Origin: Hypericum androsaemum
Lineage: Eukaryota; Streptophyta; Magnoliopsida; Malpighiales; Hypericaceae
Reading direction: 5' to 3'
DNA: 64,000 nucleotides
Assembly: GCA_963995505.1 (NCBI GenBank)
Contig: OZ023183.1
Coordinates: 14,566,671 to 14,630,670 of the forward strand
Part shown: piece after piece, positions 20,065 to 33,855 of the stretch
Position numbering within the stretch: position 1 is the stretch's first letter
Layout: each line of letters begins with the position of its first letter
Translations under genes and position numbers: made by a program
The notes under the pieces: model-generated
Databases searched by the model: none
What the model was told of the DNA's origin: nothing
Seen by the model: the letters and a program-made list of their open reading frames with translations, nothing else

Positions 20065-23000
20065 TTACGGAGATGGTTTCCAATCGAACTGAAGGTTATT
20101 GTATCCGTTGACAGGTCCTAGCCCGCCGAGCAAATGGTTCCCCAGTTCTTGTTGCTGATGATGATTCATGACTTGGTCTCGAACCATAGACGTCATACCC
20201 ACCCGACCATTCATCACGGCATTGTTACCCATTGCTGCTCTAATCCCGTTGATCATTGCTGATTGTCCAAGACCACCGCTCATAGCACCGAACCCACCAC
20301 CACCACCTAATCCGGAGTTGCCAATTGTTCCATTCCCGACGATTCCATTGGCCCCACCGATAACTGCATTATTGCCTGATGGCAAAACCCCATTGATATT
20401 TTTGACATCATTGCCCAGAGAGCTAATCCCGACCATTCCACCGGGACCATTCTGTTGATTGGACATCAGCATCTCGTGTATAAGTTTCTGAACAGAGCTC
20501 TGAGAATCACCATGGTCGGCATCACCCGAGAGCGCAGGCTGCTGCAAGGGCATACTAGCTGGTGAATTCGTTGAACTGATGGGATTTGCAGCTGCCATGC
20601 CACCATGTGATGTTTGTTGGGGATTACTTGACGAGCAGGGCGTCGGTGACTGAAAAGGTGAAGGATTGAGATGCACCTGTGGCATGGTACTGGAGGAATT
20701 AGGAGATGGTATCTGGACGGAGTTTCCTCCGTAGGGAATACTCGTGTTGTTCATGGAACTTTGCTGTCTTGAGTTCGTAGTATTCTGGTGAAGAAGGCCG
20801 ACAATGGTGCTGGCAGAGGTAGATGCAGATGCTGCATTGAGAGAGTTATTTACACCAGCCATTCCATTGCTCCCTGCCACTAGCATTGCCTGGACAGAGC
20901 TTTGTTCAGAACTTGAATTCTGGGGCAGTGTCGACTGCTGTTGCTGCTGCTGTTCCTCGGGCTGTTGAGAATTATTAATGTACGCGGATGAAGAACCCGT
21001 TCTCCGAGGGAACTTGGTCAAACTCTCTGCGGACATGAAGTACAGTTAAGCACACGAAACAATGACTTATCTGCTATTAAGGAGCGAATACGCGCAAGAA
21101 ACTGTTATGACACTTCACGCAAACTCAACTAAAAAATCAGTGCTCTGAGATACTGGTATATAATATCGAAGAATGACGTCGACAGATTTTTACAAATATC
21201 AAAAAGAAATTTGGTTGTAATTGGACTCGAGCCGCATGAAGATGAAGATGTAGAAACCATTTGCACACAAATTGTAGGAGATGGAAACATTAATTCACAG
21301 AGAAGACGTGAGATAACATCAGCAGAGACCCTTCACCACAACCCTTAGATTTGAACTGTATTGCATATGCATTAATACTGATGCACTAATATTCTTGTTT
21401 TCTCAAGACCCTCACCACAAGAAAATTCTCGAGTCTCGATCCGTGGCTCATAACAGAGACGGAATGAGTACGCAAGAGTACAGCAGCCAAGAGAGCAAAG
21501 CTTATTCGTGCTTAACAAATATTTGTCAAAATCCCAACAAGATTTCACTCCATCAATCACTTGGAGATTGGATACTACCATCTGGATAGGTCATTGGCCT
21601 ATTCCCAAAACCCTAGGCCAGTTGAACAAACATCATAATCCTTTTCTCATGAAAAAAGCAATTTCTGACCAATCAGAAATTGAAGGCCCTTTAGCTGAAT
21701 TATTTCACAACACTTCCATTTCTCACAATCTTTATGTGCCCTGTCAACTGTATGTCGGTGGAAGAAAGGAAAGACAAGACTTGGCACTAAATCAAGGGTT
21801 TCTTTGAGCAGTAACTGGAAGGAACATCATTGCAAAATTGTTTGACCCAAAGGTTCGAGATCCCATTTCCGACAGTAAGATGTAACTGCCAATTGTCAAC
21901 TATTATGTTTTAGTCAACTCGATGTTCCGTAGATGACCACACCTACGAGCCACAAGCATCAAAAAGATGATCTCTAGAATGTAAAACTATGATCCCTCCC
22001 GTCTCTGAGCTTAACGGACTTGTTGTAGGTCGATACTGTTCCCTCCCTCCGGAGTTCCATCCATCAATTTTGATTTCATAGGAGAAAAGGGTAAGCAAGG
22101 TCCGTACAATAAAACCACAGCTGGGAGATAAAAGAAACGTAACACTTTTCTTGGACAATACATTTTTTTAACAATATGCTGCCAATGATGATCCACGGAT
22201 GAACAAAACCAGAGAAGAAAACTGTGATAAGAATTGCTGATGCACAATATAAATTGACACAAAATGAAAAGAGTTGGCATAGGAGACCCTTACCCATTGG
22301 TCCTGTCCCAGTTTCACGGCTGTAATCAATCAAATCTTTCATACTGTTAACCACTTCCGAAATCTGCAAGGAAATACAAAGATTTTTACGGTTAAGCATG
22401 ATTAAAACCTTCTTAAATGTCAGTAATGAATGTGAAAACACGCAGCACAAGAACTAATCCTACCAAAACAAACAATAATTGTGGAATCCGATAATTACTT
22501 TCTAATTATTGGTATCAGCAGTCACCACAAGGGTTCATCTACTTAATACTAGTAGCCTAATCAATGCCCGAACAGAGATGGTCCAAGATGCTACAAACAT
22601 AACATTGAAATTAAAGCAACAAATTCCTTATCATAGTATGGAAAGATGTTGACATTGTGTTTGGAAAAAATTACAGGCCAAATTAAGTTTGAGCTACATT
22701 CTACCTCCAAAGTTGAAATTCAAACTGGCAAGCGAAGGAATCTTAGGAAACCAAGTAGTACAGCATGATTATCTTGTGAAATCATGGAATATTAATAAGA
22801 ACAGCAGCCCAAGTATTGGAGAAAATGTTGCCAGACACCAATAGCTTCAAAAGACAATAGAGGTGACAATCTGGAAGGTCTTCCTAAGAATACTCAATGT
22901 TGCTCAAGTAGTACTATCTTCATGAAAAATTAACCAAACGAGGAATGCATATCTATATTGGAAAAAAAACTTCCTGGAAAGATGAGACTCCAAAGTCTTA

Positions 23001-26000
23001 CAAACCAACAATTATGAAGTTCAAGTTATATAGAATAAACATCTTACGTCCTTTTCCATATCAGCCAAGTATACAGTAAGAAGAACAAGAAAAATACTTT
23101 TGCATCAATCTCTTAACGCCTGAACTGAATGATGAACCCCAAGTATATAAATGAGAACTATCATTACCTGAAGACACCTCACATATCTCTTTGTATAGCC
23201 CAGATCATTTACTAGTGGAACTTCTAATGTCTTTGCAAGTTGACGAGCAGAGGCAACAAACCTGAAATGAAAACAAGGGCAGTAAGCACAAGGCCATGAA
23301 AACATGCGGCATTACCCGACTTGAGGCACAACAGCTTCATTAAAAATAGAATAAAGCATAACAATCTCAAGTCCAGCAAGAGGGACAAAGACAGAACTGT
23401 TAAATCGTACTTTTGTTACTCATGTAGCAAATTGCATCTTCTGAATCTTTACAAGGAATGAAAAGGGAGTGGAGATAGGAAACAAGATTGAAATGGATCG
23501 GGACATTATTCCTTTGTCACTGGCTCCTAGTATCTGAATAAGGGAAGAGGCAGTGGGGCGAGTGTAGGGCAAATCAACCAAGAAGAAACTTTCACCCCAT
23601 GCAGGTAAACCATGCATATAAGAGGGCGGGCATTTCTTTACTAAATCATTGCCTCTTTTACACACAAAAAGAAATTCAACGACTTTTTCTCCGCTCCCAA
23701 ATTTAGCCGGACGCCGATTCTATACACTCTTTAGACCAGCACTCAGCAAAGGAATGATACGACAGAAGCAATACTTACAAATTACAATTATTTTGCAGCT
23801 CTTGAACAGACAAATTAGATGACGCATTTTGAGTAGCAGTTTGGTACTTTTGAGCTGCACCTGCAAGTTGACTGACCTGTACAAACACAAAAAGACATTG
23901 ATTACACAAACACAAATTAGAGTCTCATCTCGTATTTGTCCACACGGAAAATTCTTTGATCTTATTCAAAACTGGAAACTATTAACAGCATGCAACGAAT
24001 GGAAACAATCATGTCGGAAGTAAAAGTAACTAATCTGTGTTTTCTGATCTGGTGACAGAAAAATGATACTAGCTATCGAGATTGCTTACATGACAAGGCC
24101 AAAACTAAATTTCTTTTTCGTCCGCACTTTGATCATGTTGGTAAAACCTATTGACTACAAGTACTGATGTTCAGCTAGCAAAGAATAAGAGTGTGACAAA
24201 ACAAGGCCTCGTTCTCTTATATGTAAAAAATTCAGCGCATTGCGCAAGTCAGACCGATTAAAAATAGTGAAAGTGGAAAAATCATACTGCAGGTGCAACA
24301 TAGGCACCCACAATGTAGGGGAAGCAAGTTCCCATACAAATGAAAGATAATATCTTTGTGGATTCATAAATGTGGATGAGACCCCACTAGATAGTTTGCA
24401 GCACAAAGAGAATTGAGCTATTGTGACTTGTGAGGGTATCAATTTGGCAGGAACGGAACAGAGTGGAAAAAGGAGGTGAGAGAGCATCAGTCGACACCCA
24501 AAAATAAGTGAGATAATCAAGTCAAGAAGCATCTTCAACAAATAGACAGGCTAACACATGTATACGTGAATTAGTGCAAATATTTTAATCAAATTAACTT
24601 GATATGAGTTATTTACAAGTCTCTGACATAGAAAGTACATTAACGCAGGAGTGTACAGAAACACAAGCAGCAATGACGTCATATGGAAACATTGACAATA
24701 AATCATCTATTTTGATGCAGCTAAATAATTAGTTGCAATCACCTGTGGTATTAATAAACGTCGTGGGATGAGCTCTTCATGACGTCGTGCACAAAACTCC
24801 CAAGAGCATATCTGAAGTAACAACAAGATACAGTTAATCCAGATTCCGAATTCACTAAACATTTAAAGGCACGGTAGCAGAGCTCCACTTTCCAACCTTC
24901 AGATCTGGTGAAAACACTATTCGCAATTGGCCATCACGCACTACACGAAGCTGCTCAAACACGCTTTCTTGTATTGCTTTTGCATAATCCAGGACTATTT
25001 GACCAGACGAATTTTGATATTCACGTGGCATATCAACATAAAGCAGTTCCTCCAAGGTACCACTTTCGTATTTGATTTTGAAAAGCCTGGGAAGAACCTC
25101 AACGGTTGCCTCTGAAAAGTACAGTAGACTTTAGTGAGGCAGACTCCTCCAGAAGAGAGAAAAAGAAATATGCTACATATGCATAAATTATCTCAATTTG
25201 TGAGAATATAATAAACGATGTTAAAAGTAAAAAATATTGTTTCTGAGACTCTGGGAAGCGAGAACATACCAAAACCACGACCAGGCTTGCGACTGCAGAT
25301 CTCACAATGCCAAACATCCTGCAACATGACCAGCATGATTATCTGACATTGCAAAAATTACTTGAACAAATACAGCCAGTATTCGCTTCAAATAGAATGT
25401 TTCAACACTTTCCAAGAACCATAAACTGGGTCCTGTTCCATAATGACAAAGAGGTTGAGAAAAACTAGGAAGAGAGAGCATTCATTGCTGCCTCATACGA
25501 AGTTATTCAATCCACCAATAGATGCATCCAATCAATATGCAACTGTAATCATCACAATCTTTCTTAACTTTGTTTTTTTTAAATCACCTCCATATGCTAG
25601 CACCTACAACCAGGGAATCTTTTATATGGTATCTGCTCAATTCATCTACTTAAGCATGACCGCAAACTTAGCTGAGCTGAATAGAAAGTCTAGGTCTCTA
25701 GAAGCAAGGCAGTGTTAATAATTGGCAGTGAACCTGAGGGAAAACTCCAGTTGTCTGTCGACCACTTCCATACATGGACACGCACCACTTCTTCTTTGCA
25801 TGCGGAGCAAAGTACTCTGCAACGAATTTTCTCCAGAACTCAATATTATTGTCCTGCACGAAACATGCTCATAAGCATACACACCAAATATCCAAAACAA
25901 GAACACGCATAAGATTAATTGTAAAAAGTGAGTCATACTTCAGGTCTATGTTGTTGCTGATACATGTAATGTGTCAAGCGACGTGCACACATCCCAGGTT

Positions 26001-26101
26001 CATATGGTTTAATTGGTGATCTCAAAGGCACGTTTTGTTGCTGAAATTGCTGCGCCATTTGAGTTCTCTGCTGCGGCATTGCTGCCTTCATGAGTTGCTG
26101 C

Positions 26102-26133
<32 letters not shown>

Positions 26134-26991
26134 TATCTGGAGTAGTCTTTGCTGAGTCAAAAGATTTAATTGCGCTGCGGCAGCCTGAGAAGTTTGCCTC
26201 GACATTTGAAGAAATTGTTGTTGCTGCTGCTGATGTTGTTGTTGATGTTGCTGTTGTTGATGCTGCTGCTGCTGAAGATACAACGATGCATCTGAATGTT
26301 GTTGCTCCAACTTAACAGGTGGCAAACTTCTCATTGTCTGGATCTGTTGAGGTTCCAATTTTACCTGAGCGAGATTTCTCAGAGGCTGAGGCTGCTGCGT
26401 GCCATGTTGATCACCAGACACCTGGGGCTCTAATTTTACAGGCCCAATGCTGCCTAATCCTCCTCTTATTGACTGAAACTGGTGTTGCTGCTGCGCCTGC
26501 TGGGTGTTGTGAGGGGCAGAGAACTGTTGTGTAGGCTGCTGACCGTGCCGAAAACTCTGTGCATCCATTTGTTGGGACTGATGTTGGTCTGGTAACAACT
26601 GGCTGCTGTTACCACCAGAAAATTGATGTCCTCGAACTTGACCAGATTGACCGTGCGGATTGAAATTCATCCCATTACCAACACCGGAAAGAGGATCCAG
26701 CTCAGCCCCAGTATCCATTGCTCCACGTTGGCTGCCACCGGAACCAGGCAGCCCTTGATTAGGAACCCCATTTCCAAAAGACTGGTTGAGAAGGGTGGAC
26801 ATGTTGGGCACACTTCCCAGCATATTCACACTGTTATAGTGAGTGCGCGGAGAAACTAACGACGACGGAAATGCAGTCTGGGAAGGCAAAGGAGCTCCTT
26901 GACCTCCCATCATCCCCGAATTTGACCTCAGAAGCGAAGGGGTGCCAGACTGAGAACCACCTATTGGATTAGGAGGTCCCGAGGGTACCAT
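20065..26991 (-). CDS. SEU: Transcriptional co-repressor SEUSS
   Basis: Nine coding exons on the minus strand: 26991-25939, 25853-25734, 25318-25270, 25111-24897, 24811-24743, 23876-23779, 23261-23168, 22363-22294 and 21026-20065. They join in phase to 909 residues. The protein opens MVPSGPPNPIGGSQS. The first exon carries long glutamine tracts coded by mixed CAG/CAA (about 26050-26290). It ends in CARRLTHYMYQQQHRPE, which starts the conserved LIM-binding-like domain that continues with NIEFWRKFVAEYFAP, WHCEICSRKPGRGF and QLRIVFSPDLK. The last exon is Q/N/S/G-rich and ends LQFDWKPSP. SEUSS works in the nucleus with LEUNIG-type co-repressors; in Arabidopsis the complex represses AGAMOUS and shapes flower and ovule development. 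No damage was seen. A 5' non-coding exon probably lies upstream. Confidence 0.95.
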
Positions 26992-28030
26992 CTTTGTCCA
27001 GAATCACAACCCACAAAACAATCTACGGAATATCACAACTACCTAAAAGCGCATGAATAAAAACACGAAACCGAAATTATGAAACAACACGCGAGAATTT
27101 AGCTCTGCATCCAAGCCTGCAGACTTCCAAGCCTGAAGTTGGTTGTGCTTCACCAAACACGATCCACGAACCACGGTAAAGAACCAAGGAACAAGGGTCG
27201 ATTCTGAACATTCTAGAGCCGTCCCACCCGTGCGCGACCAGCAATCTAACTGCTGACGCATTAATCTCTGCATTGGAAAAAAGTAAAATTTAAGTCCAGT
27301 CGAGCAAACAACACACACGGGAAGCATGGAGAGGATACAAGAAGAATTTAATTAAACTAAAAAAGGGTCACAACTAATGCACATTCAAATCAGCTTCCAA
27401 TCAAATATATCATAAACAAAAAAACACACCAAATCTAACACAATAAAGCACAGGTACCGCCTCCAATTCGACCCCCCAACAACCCGAAACGGCTAAAGAT
27501 TGGAACTTTTTCTACGAAAACGAAACACAAACCAAAAGGCTGAAATGGGTCTGAGCTAAAAAAGGAAAGAAGTTGGACTTACCAAAAAAAAACCAATCAA
27601 AACACAAAGACAGTTGACACTTTTATTTAGGGTTGTTCAGTTGCTCATCAGTTGTAATTTCATGTGGGGTGAAAAAAATCTCAACCTTTCAATGTCAAAT
27701 TCTCTCCTTTTGTTTTCTCCCTCTCTCTCTCTCTCTCTAACTGTATAGAATGAATTACTAGTACATATTTTGGTGATGCTGGGCCGTCGTTTCTTTGCTG
27801 TATCTAGAGAGAGAGAGCGTTTTTCCAGAGAGGAAAGGAGAGAGACTGCTTGTGTTCTTGCGGACGTCAAAATGGTATTGGATCTGATTGAATTTCTTCT
27901 CTCCTCTCTTACTTTTTCTTCTCTTTCTCTCTCTATAGAGAAATGAAGTCAAATGGTATTCTTCTCTCCTCTCTGTCCCTCCTCTCTCTCTCTCTCTCTC
28001 TCTCCTTGGCTGCGTTGCTCTGATTTTATT
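26992..28030 (-). promoter_or_regulatory. SEUSS 5' UTR and promoter region with CT/GA microsatellites
   Basis: Upstream of the SEUSS start are probable leader exon sequence (about 27050-27290) and then AT-rich DNA. Several CT runs follow: 27719-27738, 27895-27935 and 27980-28003. Such Y-patch/GA-rich tracts are common around plant transcription starts. No TATA box was fixed. Short frames here are low-complexity artefacts. Confidence 0.45.
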
Positions 28031-29949
28031 GGTGTGTGTGGCTTGGATCGATGTGCTATCATATCATATCCTCATCCTCATGTATAGAATGACATTAATC
28101 CTTCGGTTACCGGTTAAGAATTATGATAATTGTAGTTGAAAATTAGCCATTTGCCTAAGTAATTATCTAGTAATGTCGAATTTGGAATTGGAAGTTTATT
28201 ATTATTTTTATTTAGATCACCTGATATCTAAATACCATATCAATGTACCGATTAATCCAAGTTCGAGTCATATAGGATCTTTAACAAGTAAGGTTTAAAA
28301 AATGTGGTCAGCCCAGTTGGACAACGAATCATGAACTTTTCCGTTCTGGGTTTGGGTGTTAATTCGCCCACCTTGCAAAATACACGAAATTCGGTCGGAT
28401 CGGATGGTTCAACATGATTGTTTTGACTCGACCCGCCTAGTTTGACCAGATTTTTCCAGTCCAACACAAAATCAAATTAAAAAATCATATCACACGCTCG
28501 ATTTCTCCAAATCAACAAATAAAAGTGGACTGAATATGAAATAAATTGATCTGCATTTCCAAAATCTGAATTTTGAAACATATATTTTGACTATTTGATC
28601 TATATATTATTTTATAATAATAAAAAGGTATGGTCCGACTGTTGATCTGGCCGGTTGGACCTATCGATCCAGAGGTTGGACTAAATTCTGGGTCAGCCTC
28701 AGTGTCGTTTTTAAAACCTTGTTAAAAAGTAGAGACCTCTTAATTAATTTGGTAATAAAAGTTTATAAATAGCGAACTAGTTCCTACTTGAACCATCAAA
28801 ATAATGTTCCCACTTGGAACATTATATTGTCATTTGCAAATAAGATCTAACAACCCTAATGTAGTTTTTTTTTTCTTTCAGATTTACTAAAGAAATTATT
28901 ATGATTTTTTCATCAGTTTAGATTGTCTTCTCCGTTAGTTTGATTTTCAACCAATTGGTATGGATAGCAAAAATATCTGAAATCTGCATACACGTTTGAA
29001 TTCTCAAATTCAATTTTTTAATAAGTTTAGTTCAAAAATAATGGAGTTGACTGGAAAGCGCAAAGATTTTTTATGATTTGAATTTTTATGTGGGTTAATA
29101 GTATCCTAACCTCAATCCACAAATAAACAAAAATCTGTAACTATTATAGTGATAATATATAACAAAATTGTGAATAGAAGAGAGAAATTAAGCAGATAAA
29201 CAAGAATTAAAAATTCAGATATAGTTATTGGAAAGAATATCAATTTCTCATTAGAATAGTTCCAAATATAATTAATATATAGTTTGTACAATAATCCTGT
29301 ATAACAGATAGATAAACTAGTCATATATACCAGTAAAATAATGGCCTCTAGAAAATATATGAGTAAAATAATGGGAAGGGCAAAGGATTATCAAGACATT
29401 TTTTTTAAGGAATAATTATCAAGACATAATCCATCGACGAGAACTTATCATATCAACTAGGTCTAGGAGAGGTCAAGAAGGATGACGACTCTATAATTAT
29501 CACTAAATGGTCATGACCATTGGCTTGTGTCTGATATCGAAGAAGTGCCTGATCGTTATTCGATACTAATATTGTAAAACTCTCACAAAGTAATGTGAAT
29601 TTTTTACTGTAAGAGTTATCATCATGAAATTATTCCAAATTAAATATGGTTAATTTTCAAGTTCTCTCATAACCTTTCTTATGTACGTTGAACATAGTAT
29701 TACAAATATCAGATTGTTTATATGCAAAAAAAAATTCAGAGAACGATCATTGACCACCGCTTCGATCATTCAAACTGAATGGTTCATTTAGTTAGACCGG
29801 CTAATCCATGTATCTCCTTCGAGAGCTATAAATAGAGGTCGCCAGCCAACTTCAAGGACACACCTTTTCCACACAGCTTTTTCCTTCAGTACTGAGTGGC
29901 TCTTGTTCTTGCTAGGTGACAGGTAACCTGAGATATTTTTGGACGAGCC
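28031..29949. other. Gene-poor AT-rich tract
   Basis: No exon was recognised. The segment 28250-28720 looks like decayed repeat (GTCCGACTGTTG and GGTTGGACC blocks). Near the right end, at 29826-29834, a good TATA motif (CTATAAATAG) is followed by a pyrimidine-rich leader-like stretch but no reading frame; it may be a solo LTR or an orphan promoter. Confidence 0.35.
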
Positions 29950-31820
29950 TGTTTAATTTTGTTGAGTCATTATTGTAGATGAAAATGGTTCTTAAGGACA
30001 GAACTTCGTAACACGACTCAGACTACAATTGTTCCACCCTCAACCAACAAAATCTCACCAGTATTAAAAGTCCAAAAGGATCAAATTACCTCTGGAAGTT
30101 GAAAACCGAGAAGTAGAGACTCAATCGCATAATCATAGTTCATGTGGGGCATAGGCACATCCACCAACTCATCAACAACAACTCCATTATAAATGGCATA
30201 ATCAATAGAACTTACACCTTTCTTATGTTCAGCCCTTAAGAGACATTGAATCATAAAAGGGCAAATTACTATCACATCCCTGTACTTTGGTCACCTTCCC
30301 CCTAGGGTCCCTGGATTTTGGAAAATGATTGTCCCGTCCCTAAGTTTTGATGATAATAGACTCTCGGATCCCTGGAGCCGGAATATTCCCTTTTCTCCAG
30401 TAATTCCCACTTGAAATGACCAAATTGCCCCTCCCACTTAAAAATTAAAAAAACTCCCCCTTCACCTTCTTCCCTAATTCATCTTCAACCCCCCACCTTC
30501 AATCAAAACTTAAACAAACCTAATTTTCAAATCCAACTCATCACCCCAGAAATTCAATCTACGTTTTTTGGTTTCCCTGGCACTATTCACCTTCGGCGAC
30601 CCTTCCTAGGCCGGCCCCTTGCTCTGAAACTCCTTCGCTGACCTCCGCGGCACTTCACGCAGCCGCTATTCAAATTCCTCACCGTACCGCCGTCGTCCCG
30701 ACTGCCCACGACTCTGTCGGCCTGGCGTCAGTCTCTGGTCCTCTCCCGATCCTCCCCTCGTCGAGTTTTTGGGATGGGCCCCCCTCAATCGGCCCCTCCT
30801 TCTCAAGCTCGCTCCCCGAGTCTTCGAGCACTATTCATCCTCCCCTAAACCGATCGCCTTGTCCGAGCTACTCCCCTGGTCTGGCACGTCCGCCGCTCAG
30901 AGCCACGTCCGAGTGCGTCCCCAACCTCAGCGGTGGCTGGGCACCTAGCCCCTACACCCCGGCGGCGCAACTTTTCTCATCGCCGACAGCAAGAAGAAGA
31001 AGGAGACGAAGTCATCATCATCCTCCCCGCTCTCGTAATAACACATACCCGTCTTCCGTGGAGTTTTGACGCTTCAGGCCGAACTGACGAGGTCCGACGG
31101 GAGCAGGTTTCGTCGAGTTCCCCCACGTCGAACGGGAATTGAAAAAAATGGGGATAGAACACCCAATTCAAAAATTAGGGTTCTAAGTAGAATTGGGAAT
31201 TTTAGTGACTAATTACAGATTAGACCACGCTATTTCCTTGCATATACAAATTAGTACTAAATTTCTTAAAGTGGGAGGGACATTTTAGTCTTTTTAAGTA
31301 GGATTCGCCAGAGAAAATGGCATATTCCGGCAAGAAAAAAGAATATTCTGGCTCCAGGGACCCGAGAGTCTATTATCATCAAAACTTAGGGACGGGACAA
31401 TCATTTTCCAAAATCCAGGGACTCCAGGGGGAGGGTGACCAAAGTACAGGGATGTGAGGGTAATTTGCCCATCATAAAAATATCACTGTCATCAACTTCG
31501 TCCTCCTCGCCCGGGTAGGAGTCATAAATTAATTCGTCATTGTCTTCAAGACCATGAGGTCAAAAAGGAATCCTTTCATGGGATAAGTGGGAACCCTCAT
31601 CAAAATTTTGTCTATCAAATAAGTCATCGGCAAATTCGGAGGACATGTGCTCTACGGCTAGTGGCGAGTCGTGGGGTGGGTGTTGTGAGGGACCCGATGG
31701 GGTGGAATCGCACGTGCGGAGCAAGGTAAGAACCTCGTCCATCAGCTCCGTCAATGCGTTGCTTAAGATGGTCACGTTTTGGCGGCATCACAAAGGAGCG
31801 TAGGCTTGTCACTGATACCA
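29950..31820 (-). pseudogene. Ty3/gypsy-like gag remnant, split by a MULE
   Basis: On the minus strand, a primer-binding site complementary to initiator methionine tRNA (TGGTATCAGT, 31820-31811) is followed by frames starting MPPKRDHLKQRID (near 31790). They run on to an acidic stretch, with a frame change, through HMSSEFADDLFDRQN to the MULE junction at 31471. The frame resumes at 30258 with QCLLRAEHKKGVSSIDYAIYN and ends near 30085. The domain resembles plant retrotransposon gag. The pol domains are absent and the frame is broken, so it is a dead remnant. The superfamily call is moderate. Confidence 0.55.
30259..31470. mobile_element. MULE, non-autonomous (element A)
   Basis: The 1212-bp element has arms of about 200 bp: GGGCAAATTACTATCACATC at the left and the reverse complement of GGGCAAATTACCCTCACATC at the right. 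It is flanked by a perfect 9-bp duplication, ATCATAAAA (30250-30258 and 31471-31479). The interior (30540-31140) is GC-rich and gene-like in composition, but I could not assign a donor gene. Its arms match element F closely, so the two belong to one family. It is inserted in a gypsy gag remnant and is therefore the younger of the two. Confidence 0.92.
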
Positions 31821-32110
31821 AACGATTCAACAAGAGACGTGTAGAACGAAATGATAGAGTCTTGATCCGATGATTGGCCGGACGATTATGGTACACCCTA
31901 TTTTGTATTAATCAAATTCAACTAACTATAACAATAGAAAATGTCATATTTATAAAGAACAAAAAAACAAACTTATAACGTAAAATCCTCCTATATATCA
32001 AACTTCTATAATAATAAAAAATCTAAAGATAATTATTAATATCTTTATCTTTATCTGACCGAAAGGGGTTGATCGACCACCTAAAGAACTGGAGGAAACA
32101 TTTTTAGTCA
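31821..32110 (-). mobile_element. LTR of the gypsy-like remnant
   Basis: The LTR lies immediately upstream (minus strand) of the tRNA-Met primer-binding site, with a TATA-like TTTATAAATATGAC at about 31945-31958. The right edge is a guess, as no partner LTR is in the window. Confidence 0.4.
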
Positions 32111-32466
32111 AAGAATCCCATTGAATTAGTCCTATTTAGGATATGTTTTATGAATTATGTTATGAAAGTGAGTCTTCAAATACTTCTCTCTAAACTTGTT
32201 ACTTCATGAAGAAGTAGATGGAGGCTTTTTTTTACCCTATGTTTAATTTCTTTATATTATCTTTAAGCGGGGAGCTGCGGTTTCCGAAAATCAATGCGAG
32301 GGAAAATGGGCCCATGGACCCAGAGAAATTGATTGTTGTTTCAATCTTTCCCCCGCCATTGCAACATTAGGCCCAATACCATCAAAGAGAGGAAAACGTT
32401 CGGCCCAACCTTAAAGTCCAATTTTTTAATTAAAAATATCTGATCGAGTAGAAGAGATTTTCCAAA

Positions 32467-33855
32467 ATTATCATATAGTTTGGCGTCCCTCCCTCTGGGG
32501 TCCCTATATTTCCGAAATCGTTCCTGACGTCCTCGAAGTTTGATTTTATCAATTCTCGGATCCCTGACGGCTCTTTTTTTCATTTTTGGTCATGGAAATG
32601 ACCAAAATACCCTTAAACAAAAAATAAAAAAATTATCTTCTTCAACCTTTAAAACAAATACCAACCACCAAAAACTAACCCAAAATTAAGATCAAACTAA
32701 CTAAAATCAAGAACACGACCAAGAACATCAAGAACAACCAAAACTAGCTCCAACACCAAACCCTAACCGTAACCGGCACCTCCCTCCCGTCCCCATCTTC
32801 CTTCACCCCCGCCCTTGACGACGACGAAGACTCCTCCCTCTCCTTTTCCGATCATTTCTCCGGTCACCGTCCGGTATTTTTCCGGCGACCACCAAAATCA
32901 GCCAAACACCAAAACCAACTGATTCGTCCCACTGCTTCCGATTTTGAACAACCTTACAAGCTTCTGATGAAAGCTTTCGATTCCGAATAACCCTACAAGC
33001 TTCCAGCGAAAAAAAACCTACAAGCTTCTGGCAAAAGCTTCCAAAATCTAGAAATTAAAATATAAGTCAGACGGTAGGGAACAGATTTGATAGGGCTTCC
33101 GACGACAACCCCAAAATCTACTGTTTCTTAGATATCTCGAAACAAGAAAATAGAGAGAACCCACAAGCCGCCTCCGACGACGGCCCGAGACAAGCCGCCT
33201 TCGACGGTAGGGGGAATATATTTGATCGGGATTTCGTTCGTAAAGCAGCCCGGGACCAGCCACCACCAACGACGGTCCGGTTCTCTTTACCCATGGGCTT
33301 GCCTTCATCTCCTTGACCGTAATCGATTTCTGTTCCTCGATGGAGGGAGGGAGAAGATAAAAGAAAAAAGAAACAGAGGGGATAGTCTTCGTCGAGGGAG
33401 GAGTCTTTTTTGGTGTTTGGCTGATTTTGGTGGTCGCCGGTGGAGGTCCAGGGATAGATCTGAAGTTGAAGCGGTGGGTCCACGGCGAGGGAGGAGTGTT
33501 CGTCGTCGTCGAGGGCGGGGGTGAAGGAAGATGGGGACGGGGAGGGAGGTGCCGGTTACTGTTACGGTTAGGGTTTGGTGTTGAAGCTAGTTTTGGTTGT
33601 TCTTAATGTTCTTGGTCGTGTTCTTGATTTTAGTTAGTTTGATCTTGGTTTTGTGTTCAAAGGTTGAAGAAGGTAATTTTTTGTTTTTTGTTTAAGGGTA
33701 TTTTGGTCATTTTCATGACCAAAAATGAAAAAAGAGCCGTCAGGAACCCGAGAGTTGATAAAACCAAACTTCGGGGACGTCAGGAACGATTTCGGAAATG
33801 CAAGGACCTCAGAGGGAGGGACGCCAAACTACAGAGACCTGAGCGTAATTTTCCC
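32467..33855. mobile_element. MULE with very long inverted arms (element B)
   Basis: Inverted arms extend about 430 bp each (32470-32900 against 33430-33855), sharing AAGGGTATTTTGGTCATTT and a C-rich GCACCTCCCTCCCGT block. The flanking direct repeat TTTTCCAAA (32458-32466 and 33856-33864) fits the 9-bp MULE rule. The extreme left end has lost part of the arm present on the right. The middle has three short copies of a CCTACAAGCTTC-type unit (32955-33035). No captured gene was identified. The arms resemble those of element F. Confidence 0.85.

Noticed and set aside
27637..27952. Short frames rich in Arg/Glu/Ser near the SEUSS promoter
   Set aside because: They are translations of CT/GA microsatellite DNA and have no gene support.
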